Positions 11,801 through 19,706 of a DNA stretch of 64,000 nt are shown here, one piece after another. Source of the stretch: JAHDHW01 sp965277415. GTDB taxonomy: Bacteria > Bacteroidota > Bacteroidia > Chitinophagales > Saprospiraceae. The translations under genes and the position numbers were made by a program. How positions within the stretch are numbered: position 1 is the stretch's first letter; each line of letters starts with the position of its first letter. The notes under the pieces are model-generated. The model saw only the letters and a program-made list of their open reading frames with translations, had not been told where the DNA came from and did no database searches. The stretch is taken from the NCBI GenBank assembly GCA_965277415.1, contig CBDICS010000086.1:67590-131589 (forward strand). The letters are read 5' to 3'.

Positions 11801-13262
11801 GTTGATCCTCCGCAGGATTTCCCAAATTGCTTTTATAAAACCAAGCTCCGGCCTGCTCCGTTAATATTCCGGCGATTCCTTCACCAAATAAATCTACCCA
11901 TTGATAACCATTGGTCAGACCAACAGGCGCATTCATAATATTTTCGCTATCTACTGATTTGATTGCTTTATTCCAATTCAATTCCTCATATTCAAATTCC
12001 AAAGGAGGAAGTGACTTTTTCGCCATTTTAAACTGGCCAGCCTCTGCATGTTTTAAATAACCAATAGAAGTGATTGCAATTAAATAAGTGACTTCTGATT
12101 GTCCCGAATTATTAATAGAGGATGATTTGTATTTTAAGTTTAAAGAGCGAACTAGCTGTGCATTTCCAAAATCAGAACCATCATGGTTTTCCTCTTCAGG
12201 GAAGTGATGAAATAGGAGAATATTTTGGCACTGTCTGTAAGTTCGAATTTCGAAACCTGAGCGATAAGTGGAAAAAGCGTCCGGTCGGGCAAACCAAGGT
12301 TGGATCTCATTATAATCCGGAATTTCTGTTGCGGTATCCATATGCTCACCATAATCCATCACCAGTTCGAAGAAAAAGGCCTTATTTCCATCAGGTAAAA
12401 CAGGTAGGTAAGGACTATCATTATAAAAGGCTACTCGGTTGCCATATTTCACTCGTTTCAAATATCGATTTGTAAAGGGAGCATTTCCATTATGTCGATT
12501 CCGCTCATGAATACTATTTGGAACATTTTCCAAATTTTCACTTTTATATTCGTAGCGTATCCAGTTGCCTTTATCATCATAACTAAACTCTGGCAACCAG
12601 GCAAAAACCTTCTCCTCTTTTTCGGGATCAAACAACCGGGCCTCTTTACTCAATCCAAAAAATGTTGCTGTATTCTCTTGATTTGTTACTTTCCAGTACA
12701 CCTCATTGTTGGCAGTGATTTTTTCGATTCTGTCAAAACTCCCTTCTATTCGGGGTCTGTATTCTTTGACTGTTAATCCATTATCCGTTCTCTCTCTTGG
12801 TATCCAGTTTTCTCCATTTTGTTCTAAATAAGGAACGAGGTCTTCTATTCCTGAAAACATAAAAATATCTTCGTCATGGCCATCACGATAACGCGGTAAA
12901 ATCTTATCCGTTCTTCTCTGGATCATAGGATATCCGACTGACCAACCTAGACCATAGGGACTATTGCCACTTCCGGAATTGTAAGCCAAATCCAGAGAAG
13001 GAGAGAAGCCATTGCGGCCGGGAGTAAGGGGAAGGGGAATAGAAATAGCTCCCGTACCATTAACTGCATTGACGCGGAATTTTTCATCAATTCCTTTTAA
13101 AGCACCACCGCCTTTAGGCAAAGATATCTCAGGAATTTGAATTGCATTAGACTCCGTAGTCTGTTCTTGGCTAAGTGTACTTATGTGATCAGCTGGCTTT
13201 TGCTGCTGAGTCGGATAGGATTCAGAGGGAGTTTGTTTCATATCATAGTATATTACTATCAA
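5805..13262 (-). CDS. Fused TcB-TcC (SpvB-MidN-MidC-Rhs) Tc toxin subunit with variable C-terminal domain
   Basis: 2485 aa without a signal peptide. Residues ~45-330 match the SpvB/TcB N-terminal domain (LPKGGGALKGIDEKF, NSGSGNSPYGLGWSVG). FG-GAP-like repeats (LLDLNGDGQPELV, DMSGDGLTDIVRVRNG) at ~560-680 and a FRGFGMVE motif at ~842 fit the TcB middle domains. Rhs YD-repeats (YQYDMLGHR, YTYDALYRL) run ~1600-2150. The Rhs core closes at ~2175-2237 with YRYTGMERDEESGLNYHSARYY and GDPIGFGDGVNLYRY, the conserved junction before a variable toxin. The last ~245 residues are a distinct domain containing YGHASTDGP and FCGCNT. In most described Tc systems TcB and TcC are separate proteins; here they are one chain. 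By family knowledge the Rhs shell encloses the cleaved toxin and docks on TcA. First gene of the leftward cluster. Confidence 0.9.
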   Translation of the reverse strand: MIVIYYDMKQTPSESYPTQQQKPADHISTLSQEQTTESNAIQIPEISLPKGGGALKGIDEKFRVNAVNGTGAISIPLPLTPGRNGFSPSLDLAYNSGSGNSPYGLGWSVGYPMIQRRTDKILPRYRDGHDEDIFMFSGIEDLVPYLEQNGENWIPRERTDNGLTVKEYRPRIEGSFDRIEKITANNEVYWKVTNQENTATFFGLSKEARLFDPEKEEKVFAWLPEFSYDDKGNWIRYEYKSENLENVPNSIHERNRHNGNAPFTNRYLKRVKYGNRVAFYNDSPYLPVLPDGNKAFFFELVMDYGEHMDTATEIPDYNEIQPWFARPDAFSTYRSGFEIRTYRQCQNILLFHHFPEEENHDGSDFGNAQLVRSLNLKYKSSSINNSGQSEVTYLIAITSIGYLKHAEAGQFKMAKKSLPPLEFEYEELNWNKAIKSVDSENIMNAPVGLTNGYQWVDLFGEGIAGILTEQAGAWFYKSNLGNPAEDQQVKFTAAQEILSRPSFLGFNNGVLSLQDLESNGEKQIVVNSPGVKGYFELTTDNKYKPFHSFETTSNLDLQDPNTRLLDLNGDGQPELVMTEEFVFTWYAADGKRGHTAAEFSPKPFDEEKGPAIVFKDYDRQEAIYLADMSGDGLTDIVRVRNGEICYWANMGFGRFSSKVNMSNAPIFDHSDTFNLEYLQFADVSGTGAADILYLAKNNFKAYINLSGNAWGNVHEIDPFFSMDTNAQISVVDLLGTGTSCIVWSSDLPGESRAPMRYIDLMSSKKPHLLIKSINNLGKETTLEYKSSTHFFIKDKLEGKPWITKLPFPVQVVHKSIIEEKITNVRFSTVYRYHHGYYDHPEKEFRGFGMVEQLDTEHYSNWKANNVGNQLEQSEELYQPPMLSKTWFHTGAFMDRERILNQFKEEYWYEEYNRLFPVFPLSLTEPQLKDAIIKAAPNLINPDIINQLSPSEWRGALRACKGMTLRQEVFALDAQQEGNTFEALQRQAKPYSVATHNCHVQLVQAKDANPYAVFTVTESEAISINYERNEKDPRISHTLNIKLDELGNVLETASVVYPRLLEDPSLPSDIQDEQKKTYISYSENKLTNDIISPNAYRLRLPFETSAYEITGLGKTTPLYQLSDFENILNLSTPLEYQEIASIGTEHRLIEQVRSLYYNNDLTLPLPLGLIESSAVPFENYQLAFTPNLLQTIYGNKIIDPNIEMTDGKFVHSENDDNWWIRSGLIQFMDVGETIADIQNRFYSPLSFTDPFGSTTKVNYYKDYFLLVEGTEDALNNKSTIESFDFRTLSPTLIRDINDNISAALFDELGLLKATALLGKDLNSDNLPDLELCDDLQGLSPLTENESNDIQAFFQTDNSNELNTIGARLLKQSGMRFVYDFEVYKNTGKPVVTSTIIRESHHHNLAPNEASKLQFSFEYSDGMGNVAMIKAQAEPGLAKQVVIQPDDRFIINEINTQTAFPDAPRLRWIGNGRTVLNNKGNPVKQYEPFFSISPHYEDLPELVETGVTPIIFYDAPGRGVKTLLPDESFTKVVFDSWKQSLYDQHDTILDSQWYQKRINNSIDTILISEGKDPAKEKAAAEKAANHADTPGVLHFDTLGRPFYSIAHNRDTINGDQFYTTRILLDIEGNTRAVIDARGNRVMAYQYDMLGHRIYENSMDKGERWMLNNVMGNPVKSWDSRNHIFTSTYDILQRPLEMKVEGGDVAQALNNIFEKNIYGEGFPNDKQNNFRGQLLEQYDTAGKIKIEQIDLKGNVLQSSRRFAIDYKNTVNWTGNLNTLLEPEVYTDEATYDALNRLVSSQTPDGSITTPTYNEANLLEQVEVNQNGNSQLFVKDINYDSKGQRKSITYGNDIKTTYQYDKATFRLLHLQSRKQSGELLQDLHYTFDPIGNISEIEDKAIPDVFFSNEIIKPVSKYTYDALYRLIEAEGREHSAQVNFGQEDNFNDLSFLKKYQANNSLALRNYTQRYQYDSVGNIEQMRHLATDGNWTRDYAYENNTNRLVSTKVGTNTYTYTHHPEHGYITELPHLEVMEWNFKDELQAVAKQRILLGTPETTYYVYDGEGERVRKITENQSANDAPASKKEERLYLGGIEIFKKISGANAGLERITLHIMDDTRRIAMIDTQNGLDPDTDLQTIRFQFGNHLGSASLEINENAEVISYEEYHPYGTTAYQATNANIRAAAKRYRYTGMERDEESGLNYHSARYYMVWLGRWLKGDPIGFGDGVNLYRYSNDNPVLYIDTNGEEAYILINTSGRKIDEATISTRKREIEDMPTFNKASDFVFVVEAYDLGKLEEKIEEITIRAELFGIGKTSEVSIYGHASTDGPVGKKLTSGKYAKDGKQLSIEGWEKIDFNWADDSNAYFCGCNTLEFAKNFLYTQKDLKTSAGYDVYSTPSLSFRQFKTDGDLRRESESVRDKRLYTVGQTRWERWTDRPSIVWMKQFVRSDISDIEIISAFPQKINPENIHSRKGVKEPPERTIILENHFHM

Positions 13263-13662
13263 ATGATGATAGTGATCAAATAAGATTAATTCTCCCTTAT
13301 GTAGACTGTAGAAATATAGAAATGAATCTAAAAACGCCAGTTTCTTTAGCTATTTAGTAAATATAATAATATTTCGCAAAAAATATTGTTTCAAAATAAA
13401 TAAAATGATAATGGATATTGTTCGAAATATAAGCCTAGTAAGATTCGTATAATGATATAAGGCTTCTTGTGAAGTAAATCAAAAAACTACCATGAACAAA
13501 AGACTACCCATTAAAAGCATAGCATAATAAACAATCCAAAACAATAGCTGTATTTCCTTTTGTCAATAGGACAAATAAGTTCTGAATTATAAATCCGAAC
13601 GACGTTCTATGCACATCTCTTTATTTTTGAAGTATAAAATTTTATTTATTTAAAATAAAAAG
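13263..13662. promoter_or_regulatory. 400-bp divergent intergenic region between Tc operon and oxidoreductase
   Basis: AT-rich and without a credible ORF. It must contain the leftward Tc promoter and the rightward promoter of the dehydrogenase. On the plus strand TATTTTTG at 13622-13629 fits the Bacteroidota -7 consensus TAnnTTTG and lies 34 bp before the ATG at 13663, but I find no clear -33 TTG partner. I could not identify a convincing -7 box for the Tc direction. Confidence 0.35.
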
Positions 13663-14652
13663 ATGAATACTAAAAAAATGAAGGTTGTTGTTTGTACAAA
13701 ATATGGTTCTCCAGATGTACTTCAATTGAAAGAAGTAGAGCGACCTATACCAAAAGATAAAGAAATGCTGGTCAAGATTAAAGTATCTATAGTAACTGCT
13801 GCTGATAGTATGATGCGAAAAGGGGTGCCCTATATCGGAAGATTGTTTATGGGATTGACGAAACCTAAATACCCTGTAACCGGGACTGGCTTTGCAGGAG
13901 AAGTGGTGGCACTAGGTAAAGCGGTTAAACGATTTGAAATAGGCGATGAAGTCTTTGGAGAATCTGTTTTTGGCGCAGGTACGAATGCAGAATATCTATT
14001 GATACAAGAAGATGGGGTAATTGCCAAGAAGCCTCAGAATATGACCTTTGAAGCAGTCGCCCCGACAAGTGATGGTCCGCTGACTTCTTTGAATTTGCTT
14101 AGGGATAAGGCCAAAATTAAGGAGGGGCAAAGCATATTGATTATAGGAGCCTCTGGTAGCCTGGGGACTGCTGGAGTACAGCTTGCTAAGCATTTTGGAG
14201 CAAAAGTAACGGGCGTGTGTAGTACAAGTAATTTGGAAATGGTAAAAATGCTTGGTGCAGATAAAGTGATTGATTACACGGTAGTCGATTTTACGAAAGA
14301 AGCAGAAACCTATGATATTATCTATGATACAGTTGGAAAAAGCTCTTTTTCTAAATGCAAACATGTGCTTTCAAAGCATGGGATTTACCTTTCGCCTGTG
14401 CTTGATTTTTCATCTCTTTTTCATATGATGACGATCTCCGTCTTCAGCAATAAGAAAGTGATTTTTGATGCTACAGGTATGCGACCTGTTCCGGAGCTTC
14501 GATCGCTTTTACATGAACTTAAAGAATTAATGGAATTAGGAAAACTAAAATCAGTTATTGACCGACGTTATCCCTTAGAACAAATCGTGGAGGCACATGA
14601 ATATGTAGATACTGGACACAAAAAAGGAAACCTTGTTATTAAGTTTGATTAA
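13663..14652 (+). CDS. Medium-chain dehydrogenase/reductase (quinone-oxidoreductase-like NAD(P)-dependent alcohol dehydrogenase)
   Basis: 329 aa. The N-terminal GroES-like half (VVCTKYGSPDVLQLKEVERPIP, PVTGTGFAGEVVALG, VKRFEIGDEVFG) is followed by a Rossmann NAD(P) half with the glycine motif GASGSLGTAGVQLAK at ~160-175 and VTGVCSTSNLEMVKMLGADKVIDY. The C-terminal YPLEQIVEAHEYVDTGHKKGNLVIKF is typical of this family. I see no structural-zinc cysteine cluster, so it belongs to the zinc-free quinone-reductase-like branch of the MDR superfamily; the substrate cannot be told. Start could be 13663 or the second Met at 13678. It stands alone, divergent from the Tc operon. Confidence 0.9.
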   Translation: MNTKKMKVVVCTKYGSPDVLQLKEVERPIPKDKEMLVKIKVSIVTAADSMMRKGVPYIGRLFMGLTKPKYPVTGTGFAGEVVALGKAVKRFEIGDEVFGESVFGAGTNAEYLLIQEDGVIAKKPQNMTFEAVAPTSDGPLTSLNLLRDKAKIKEGQSILIIGASGSLGTAGVQLAKHFGAKVTGVCSTSNLEMVKMLGADKVIDYTVVDFTKEAETYDIIYDTVGKSSFSKCKHVLSKHGIYLSPVLDFSSLFHMMTISVFSNKKVIFDATGMRPVPELRSLLHELKELMELGKLKSVIDRRYPLEQIVEAHEYVDTGHKKGNLVIKFD

Positions 14653-14924
14653 AGGACACTTATTTGCTTCCTGTCCCATGGCAATTGCAAGAACGATATT
14701 TTAGACGTGTGTTATGGTGATCAGTCCTATGGACTGTGTGATTTGGTGATCGCTTCGCTTGTGAGGAGCTACTTTGGGCAGTCTTCAAAAAATTTGGTCA
14801 TTTATTTTTACTCAATTCATATTTAATAGATAACCTTGCGATTGCCATACTTCCTGTCCCAAGGAACTAGGAAATTTAATACAATATTCATATATTGAAT
14901 ATGTTTATATTTTTTATGTGAAAT
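14653..14924. repeat. Intergenic region with small palindromes and repeated words
   Basis: CAGTCC-TAT-GGACTG at 14722-14736 is a perfect 6-bp stem. The word CTTCCTGTCCCA occurs twice (around 14667 and 14849) with GGCAATTGCAAG beside the first. Bases 14822-14848 (TTTAATAGATAACCTTGCGA and following GCCAT) recur in inverted orientation at the extreme right end of the window. No ORF is credible. This looks like an accumulation of short dispersed repeats between the dehydrogenase and the eCIS-core gene. Confidence 0.45.
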
Positions 14925-17357
14925 ATGAAAGCCCCAGTCGATAAAAAAAAGAATGAACCTGAACAGGCATCTACTTCTCAAAAAGTGGGAACTATGCCTG
15001 TGCCATTCTTCGTAGACAATCGCCCTGAAGCGATAGCTCAAAGAAAAATGCAGGAGAAGGCTGATAATAGTCCGCAAGCCAAAAAAAATGCTCAACTTCA
15101 GGCTAAAGCAGATCGTTTTTCCAATGGAGTATCCATTCAGAATAAAGTGATTCAGCCCAAAGAAAAGGCTAATCGTACTGGACTACCCGATCATCTTAAA
15201 TCTGGAATAGAAAATCTTTCTGGAATTTCAATGGATGATGTCAAAGTGCACCGAAATTCTCCTGAACCAGCGCAATTAAATGCGCATGCTTATGCGCAGG
15301 GGACTAATATTCATTTGGGACCTGGTCAGGAAAAACATTTACCTCATGAAGCTTGGCATGTGGTACAACAAAAACAGGGGCGGGTTAAACCGACTATGCA
15401 GATGAAAGGTAGCGTGAATGTGAATGATGATACGCATCTGGAAAAGGAAGCGGATGTGATGGGAGCTAAAGCTTCCAGTAGGTCTAATATAGATCAAAAA
15501 CCAGTTCAGAAAAAGAAATCAGAAATCCTGCAAGAAAATGATATTATCCAAGGGGTATTTTGGGAATATGAGGACGGTAAATACATTTGGCATAAAGAAG
15601 AAGTAGATAAAAAATTGTGGATTCCAAAAGAAGATGATACTGGTGCTCATGAAACACATACTTGGCATTTGGGGGCGTACAAAAAAAAGGTATGGTTAAA
15701 CAAAAAAAAGATCAATGCGGCAAAAAAACAAGAACAAAAGCAAAAACAAAAAACAAAATCAAAAGCAGCGTTAGAAGCAGCTAATCAAAAAGAAAAAGAA
15801 CAAAAAAATAAACTTTTAACAGATGGATTTAGTCAGGAAGATACAGATAAGATTTTTGATTTAATCCATTCAAGCGGAATCCCTGCATTGCTGGAATTAT
15901 TTGAATTGAAGGGAGCTGAAAAAGCAAAACAAACCATTGAGCTGGTAGAGTTATCGGAGGAATTGGATATTGATACTAATTATTTGAGTGTATTTGAAAA
16001 GAGTACAGGCAAGGATCCGAACGAAATTACGAACTTCCTTGTATCAATAAAGAATGAACTAGGTATTGATCCCTCGAACTTCTTAGAAGAAACCCATGAG
16101 CTATTAAAAAAATCTTATACTTTTCCAAAGATAATTGAAATAGCTGGCTTCTTAAAAAAGTTCGATGTAACTACTAACAAATTATTTGAGTTGGCTACTA
16201 TTTTTCCCACTCACAATAAATTGTTGGACTTCCTCAAAAAAATTACTGCTTACGGAAATCCGACTTCAGAAAAATTAGATACTATTTTAGGTTTAAAGTT
16301 ATTTGAATTTAAGCAAAGCGAAATATCCACTTTACTTAACTGTTTTAAGAAAATAGGAGGATCAACATTAGAGAACTTTATTGCTATCATGACTCGATTT
16401 GGTAAATTTGATTTTATAGCGGTCAAGGAATTTATTAAGGCGATTCCAAATGATATAGATGATTTGAGTTTATGGGTAGAAGATATTAAATCTGATGAGG
16501 ATTTGGTCACTACAAGGTTCTTGCTATTAAAGTTAAATTCTAAAGAAATTGCAAAAATAAAAAACGGTAAGAAGGCTGCTAATTTTATCGATAATCTTTA
16601 TAGATTAGTTGTAGACAAAAACTATGCGTTTGCTGATCTACTTCCTATAAAAATACGTTTAGATACATCTCTTCATAGTCAATATACGAGTTTGGCATTT
16701 ATTATTGAATTGATAAAATATGAAAATGACATTGGACATATAAAAAATTATATTAATGCTACTACCGTTAAAATGAAAGATTTATTAGATGTTTTAAAAA
16801 ACGCTATCTATAGCGAAGCAACTATAAAAAATAATTTGACAGCCCTTATTGCTGTTGCTAAAGGTGATCCCGAAAGGATTCTTAAAATTGCGGAAAGTAC
16901 AGATAAGGGAACTGCTACAGCTATCTTAGATGAATTAAGAACAAATAGTGCTGATTTTCAAAGACTTGCACCACCTGGTACAGGATGGTCTACTTTTAAG
17001 CATGGGCATACGTTTAATTTACCGATAATTGAGGAAAATCATATACTCAGAAGGCATACAAGAAAACATTTAGTAGAACTTACAGATAAAGGAAGAACAA
17101 GTGTATTCACTAAAAATTATATAAACAGCGATGCAGATTTACACAGTAAACTTAAAACGTTTATTAATGGATATGGGCAGAATGCAAAAACTTCAACGGG
17201 AGATAATCAAAGAATATCTAACGGAGGGTTAACTTTGATTGTAAAATATATAAATCCTGATTTTAGAATTATTACTTTTTATCCTGTTCATAGTCATACT
17301 GATTTTGAAATACCGGATAGAGTAATATTTATGGCATTTAATAATTTTACTAAATAA
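14925..17357 (+). CDS. eCIS-core (DUF4157) protein with C-terminal RNase A-like toxin domain
   Basis: 810 aa. Residues ~28-45 contain VDNRPEAIAQRK, a recurrent N-terminal motif of Bacteroidota DUF4157 proteins. Residues ~86-165 form the DUF4157/eCIS-core domain (GLPDHLKSGIENLSGISMDD, VHRNSPEPAQLNAHAYAQG) with zinc-protease-like HEAWH at 141-145 followed by VVQQKQGRVKPT. A lysine/glutamine-rich linker (~250-295) leads into helical repeats (~300-650). The last ~110 residues (HILRRHTRKHLVEL at ~706, SVFTKNYINSDADL, LIVKYINPDFRIITFYPVHS) resemble the bacterial RNase A-like CdiA-CT domain, with its early H-x-x-R-H and final YP-type strand. DUF4157 proteins are associated with extracellular contractile injection systems as cargo or adaptors; the toxin call is by motif only. 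No sheath or tube genes are in the window. Expressed alone. Confidence 0.8.
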   Translation: MKAPVDKKKNEPEQASTSQKVGTMPVPFFVDNRPEAIAQRKMQEKADNSPQAKKNAQLQAKADRFSNGVSIQNKVIQPKEKANRTGLPDHLKSGIENLSGISMDDVKVHRNSPEPAQLNAHAYAQGTNIHLGPGQEKHLPHEAWHVVQQKQGRVKPTMQMKGSVNVNDDTHLEKEADVMGAKASSRSNIDQKPVQKKKSEILQENDIIQGVFWEYEDGKYIWHKEEVDKKLWIPKEDDTGAHETHTWHLGAYKKKVWLNKKKINAAKKQEQKQKQKTKSKAALEAANQKEKEQKNKLLTDGFSQEDTDKIFDLIHSSGIPALLELFELKGAEKAKQTIELVELSEELDIDTNYLSVFEKSTGKDPNEITNFLVSIKNELGIDPSNFLEETHELLKKSYTFPKIIEIAGFLKKFDVTTNKLFELATIFPTHNKLLDFLKKITAYGNPTSEKLDTILGLKLFEFKQSEISTLLNCFKKIGGSTLENFIAIMTRFGKFDFIAVKEFIKAIPNDIDDLSLWVEDIKSDEDLVTTRFLLLKLNSKEIAKIKNGKKAANFIDNLYRLVVDKNYAFADLLPIKIRLDTSLHSQYTSLAFIIELIKYENDIGHIKNYINATTVKMKDLLDVLKNAIYSEATIKNNLTALIAVAKGDPERILKIAESTDKGTATAILDELRTNSADFQRLAPPGTGWSTFKHGHTFNLPIIEENHILRRHTRKHLVELTDKGRTSVFTKNYINSDADLHSKLKTFINGYGQNAKTSTGDNQRISNGGLTLIVKYINPDFRIITFYPVHSHTDFEIPDRVIFMAFNNFTK

Positions 17358-17441
17358 CTAATCTGAAAACTTCTACGGAATTAGTATTCAAGATTAACCT
17401 TCCTTCGTATCTTCATGCCTATCTTAAGGGAATGTATACAT

Positions 17442-18197
17442 ATGAAATCAATCGACTTAAATTGTGATATGGGAGAATTGAAATCCGAACAAGCGCAAAA
17501 TTTTGACTCGGAGATTATGCCATATATTTCTTCCTGCAATATTGCTTGTGGGTTTCATAGCGGAAACCCAGAGCTTATCGAAAGCACTATTAAAGCTGCT
17601 ATTCGGCATGGCGTAAAAATAGGTGCACACCCTTCTTATAATGATCGCGAACACTTTGGAAGGGTTTCCATAAAAATAAATCGTTCGGTTTTAATGGCAG
17701 AATTAAGGTATCAAATTAGTGCTATAAAAGGAATGGTGGAAAGTATGGGTTCTTGTCTAAATCATGTAAAGCCTCATGGTGCCTTATATAATGATATGGC
17801 AATGGATGCAGGCTTAGCAAATGATTTTGTAGCACTTGTAAAAACGATTGACCCTAATCTAAAAATATTTGCTCTGGCTCACTCTGTATTGATTGAGGTT
17901 TGTAAGAAACATGGAATGAAATATGTGAATGAAGGTTTCGCTGATAGGCGATATGAAAAATTAAATGAACTTCGAAGTCGTCAATTTGAAGATGCAGTAA
18001 TTCATGAGTCTGAAGAGGTGCTGGCTCAGATTGAATATTTTTTAGAGGGTAAAGTACAATTACAGAATAAAGCAATTCAAAAAATCAAGGTAGATTCTAT
18101 TTGCCTGCACAGTGATACAAAAGGAGCAGTGGTATTAAGTCAGATCATTTATCAATACCTAAAAGAAAATAATGTTAGAATCGCTGCAATTATTTAA
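17442..18197 (+). CDS. pxpA: 5-oxoprolinase subunit A (LamB/YcsF family)
   Basis: 251 aa when started at the ATG at 17442 (MKSIDLNCDMGEL), which matches the family's usual N-terminus. An upstream in-frame ATG at 17415 would add nine residues unlike the family. Signature stretches are SCNIACGFHSGNPELI, GVKIGAHPSYNDREHFGR, NHVKPHGALYND and NEGFADRRYEK. PxpA works with PxpB and PxpC to hydrolyse 5-oxoproline to glutamate using ATP in the cytosol, removing a spontaneous damage product of glutamine/glutamate metabolism. The next gene overlaps it by 26 bp, indicating translational coupling. Confidence 0.93.
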   Translation: MKSIDLNCDMGELKSEQAQNFDSEIMPYISSCNIACGFHSGNPELIESTIKAAIRHGVKIGAHPSYNDREHFGRVSIKINRSVLMAELRYQISAIKGMVESMGSCLNHVKPHGALYNDMAMDAGLANDFVALVKTIDPNLKIFALAHSVLIEVCKKHGMKYVNEGFADRRYEKLNELRSRQFEDAVIHESEEVLAQIEYFLEGKVQLQNKAIQKIKVDSICLHSDTKGAVVLSQIIYQYLKENNVRIAAII

Positions 18198-18879
18198 TTC
18201 AAAAGTTACCGTACAAAATTATAATAATGATTTTCTGATTTTAAAACCAGAACTGATTTCGGAAACAAGGCATATAGGAAAAGCTATTTTTCAAAAGGGA
18301 TTTGACTTTATTGATGAGGTAATTGCTACAGAGCTTGAAATTTGTTTAAAGCTTAATTCAAGTTTTGAAATTTCTAAAATAAATCGACTTAAAGATATTG
18401 AGCAACAAGAAAGGAGTCAATATGATACTTATCTTTTACCGATATTTTTCAAGGACCATGACGACTGGGGTGAAGTACAATCAAGTACAGGTTTAAGTAA
18501 AAATGCGATCATCTCAACACTCGTGACTACTGATTTTTCAATCGCCATGTTTGGTTTTTTACCGGGCTTCATTTATCTCGATGGTCTAGACCCTTTACTG
18601 CATGTTCCTCGTAAAACAGTGCCTTCTAAATATGTCAAAGCCAATTCTATGGCTATTGGAGGAAAGTATTTGGGACTGTATGCATTGGATAGTCCCGGAG
18701 GCTGGCATGTCATTGGGCAAATGCCGATACCGATTCTACAAATACCTGATTTGCCCCCAGTAACTTTAAATCCCGGAGATAAAATAAGGCTTCGATCAAT
18801 TGAAGCTTCAGAGTATAAGTATCTATTAAATCAGCCCATTTCTTTAAAAGAGTATAATGCCCAATTTAGAAATAATTAA
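18172..18879 (+). CDS. pxpB: 5-oxoprolinase subunit B (KipI/carboxyltransferase family)
   Basis: 235 aa. The second half has the KipI/PxpB signature: STLVTTDFSIAMFGFLPGF, followed by LDPLLHVPRKTVPSK and GGKYLGLYALDSPGGWHVIG. The N-terminal ~85 residues are more divergent. The ATG at 18172 lies within the end of pxpA (26-bp overlap) and the gene itself overlaps pxpC by 23 bp, so the three are one coupled unit. PxpB and PxpC form the carboxyltransferase-like half of the 5-oxoprolinase complex. The historic name KipI (kinase inhibitor) belongs to the Bacillus homologue; nothing here suggests that role. Confidence 0.92.
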   Translation: MLESLQLFNSKVTVQNYNNDFLILKPELISETRHIGKAIFQKGFDFIDEVIATELEICLKLNSSFEISKINRLKDIEQQERSQYDTYLLPIFFKDHDDWGEVQSSTGLSKNAIISTLVTTDFSIAMFGFLPGFIYLDGLDPLLHVPRKTVPSKYVKANSMAIGGKYLGLYALDSPGGWHVIGQMPIPILQIPDLPPVTLNPGDKIRLRSIEASEYKYLLNQPISLKEYNAQFRNN

Positions 18880-19690
18880 AGCTGGACTTATGACCAGTAT
18901 CCAAGACCTTGGCCGAAAAGGATTCGCCTTTTATGCGATTCCTAATGCTGGAGCGATGGATAAGCGTGCAGCAAAAATTGCGCTTTTGCTTTTAAATAAA
19001 AAAGAAGACAGCCCGCTTATTGAATGTACCTCGACTGCTCCTCACATCATTTTTCATGCGCCTACCCAGATTGCAATTACTGGAGCAGATTTTAAATGGA
19101 CAATAAATAATAAAGAAATAAATCGGAATACACAGATAGAAATAAAAGAAGGAGATATTCTCAAAGGATTATATGCTAAAGATGGCCTAAGAGGTTATAT
19201 TGCAATAAATGAAACATTAGAAATAGAGAAAGTTTATAATTCTTATTCGACTTATACCAATGCTAAAATCGGAGGTTTCAAAGGACGGATACTTAAAAAA
19301 GGAGATATCATAGAATGGACGCCAAAGGAAAAGATAGTATCCATAAACCCAATGATTCCAATACAAAAAGGCCCAGAATTTTCTTTATTAAGTGAAACTT
19401 CCAAACAAACCTTAACCTCAAACATATACACCATCAGTACAGATAGTAACCGAATGGGGATTCGATTATTAGGAGCCAAGCTAGAGAGCAATAGTTCCCA
19501 ATTGGAATATAGCCTGCCTGTACTACCCGGATTTATTCAATTGCCACCTAGTGGTTTACCAATCATCGTTTTACAAGACGGACAAACGACCGGAGGATAC
19601 CCACGTATCGCTTATATTCCGACTCCATATTTATCGAAACTGAATCAGATTCCTTTGGGAGGGAAGCTTGAGTTTGGGTGGATGGGGTGA
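18857..19690 (+). CDS. pxpC: 5-oxoprolinase subunit C (KipA/biotin-dependent carboxyltransferase family)
   Basis: 277 aa, slightly short for the family (often about 300). It starts MPNLEIIKAGLMTSIQDLGR, with the family's opening, then FYAIPNAGAMDKRAAKIALLLLN, TAPHIIFHAPTQIAITGAD and the C-terminal VLPGFIQLPPSGLPIIVLQD plus TTGGYPRIAYI. It completes the pxpABC set. It ends 17 bp before the convergent TonB-receptor gene stop, with no obvious strong terminator between them; read-through or a bidirectional stop is possible. Confidence 0.92.
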   Translation: MPNLEIIKAGLMTSIQDLGRKGFAFYAIPNAGAMDKRAAKIALLLLNKKEDSPLIECTSTAPHIIFHAPTQIAITGADFKWTINNKEINRNTQIEIKEGDILKGLYAKDGLRGYIAINETLEIEKVYNSYSTYTNAKIGGFKGRILKKGDIIEWTPKEKIVSINPMIPIQKGPEFSLLSETSKQTLTSNIYTISTDSNRMGIRLLGAKLESNSSQLEYSLPVLPGFIQLPPSGLPIIVLQDGQTTGGYPRIAYIPTPYLSKLNQIPLGGKLEFGWMG

Positions 19691-19706
19691 GGTGTTTTTC
19701 CTCCCC

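Noticed and set aside
17415..17441. Upstream ATG as start of pxpA
   Set aside because: Adds nine residues foreign to the family; ATG at 17442 gives the normal N-terminus.
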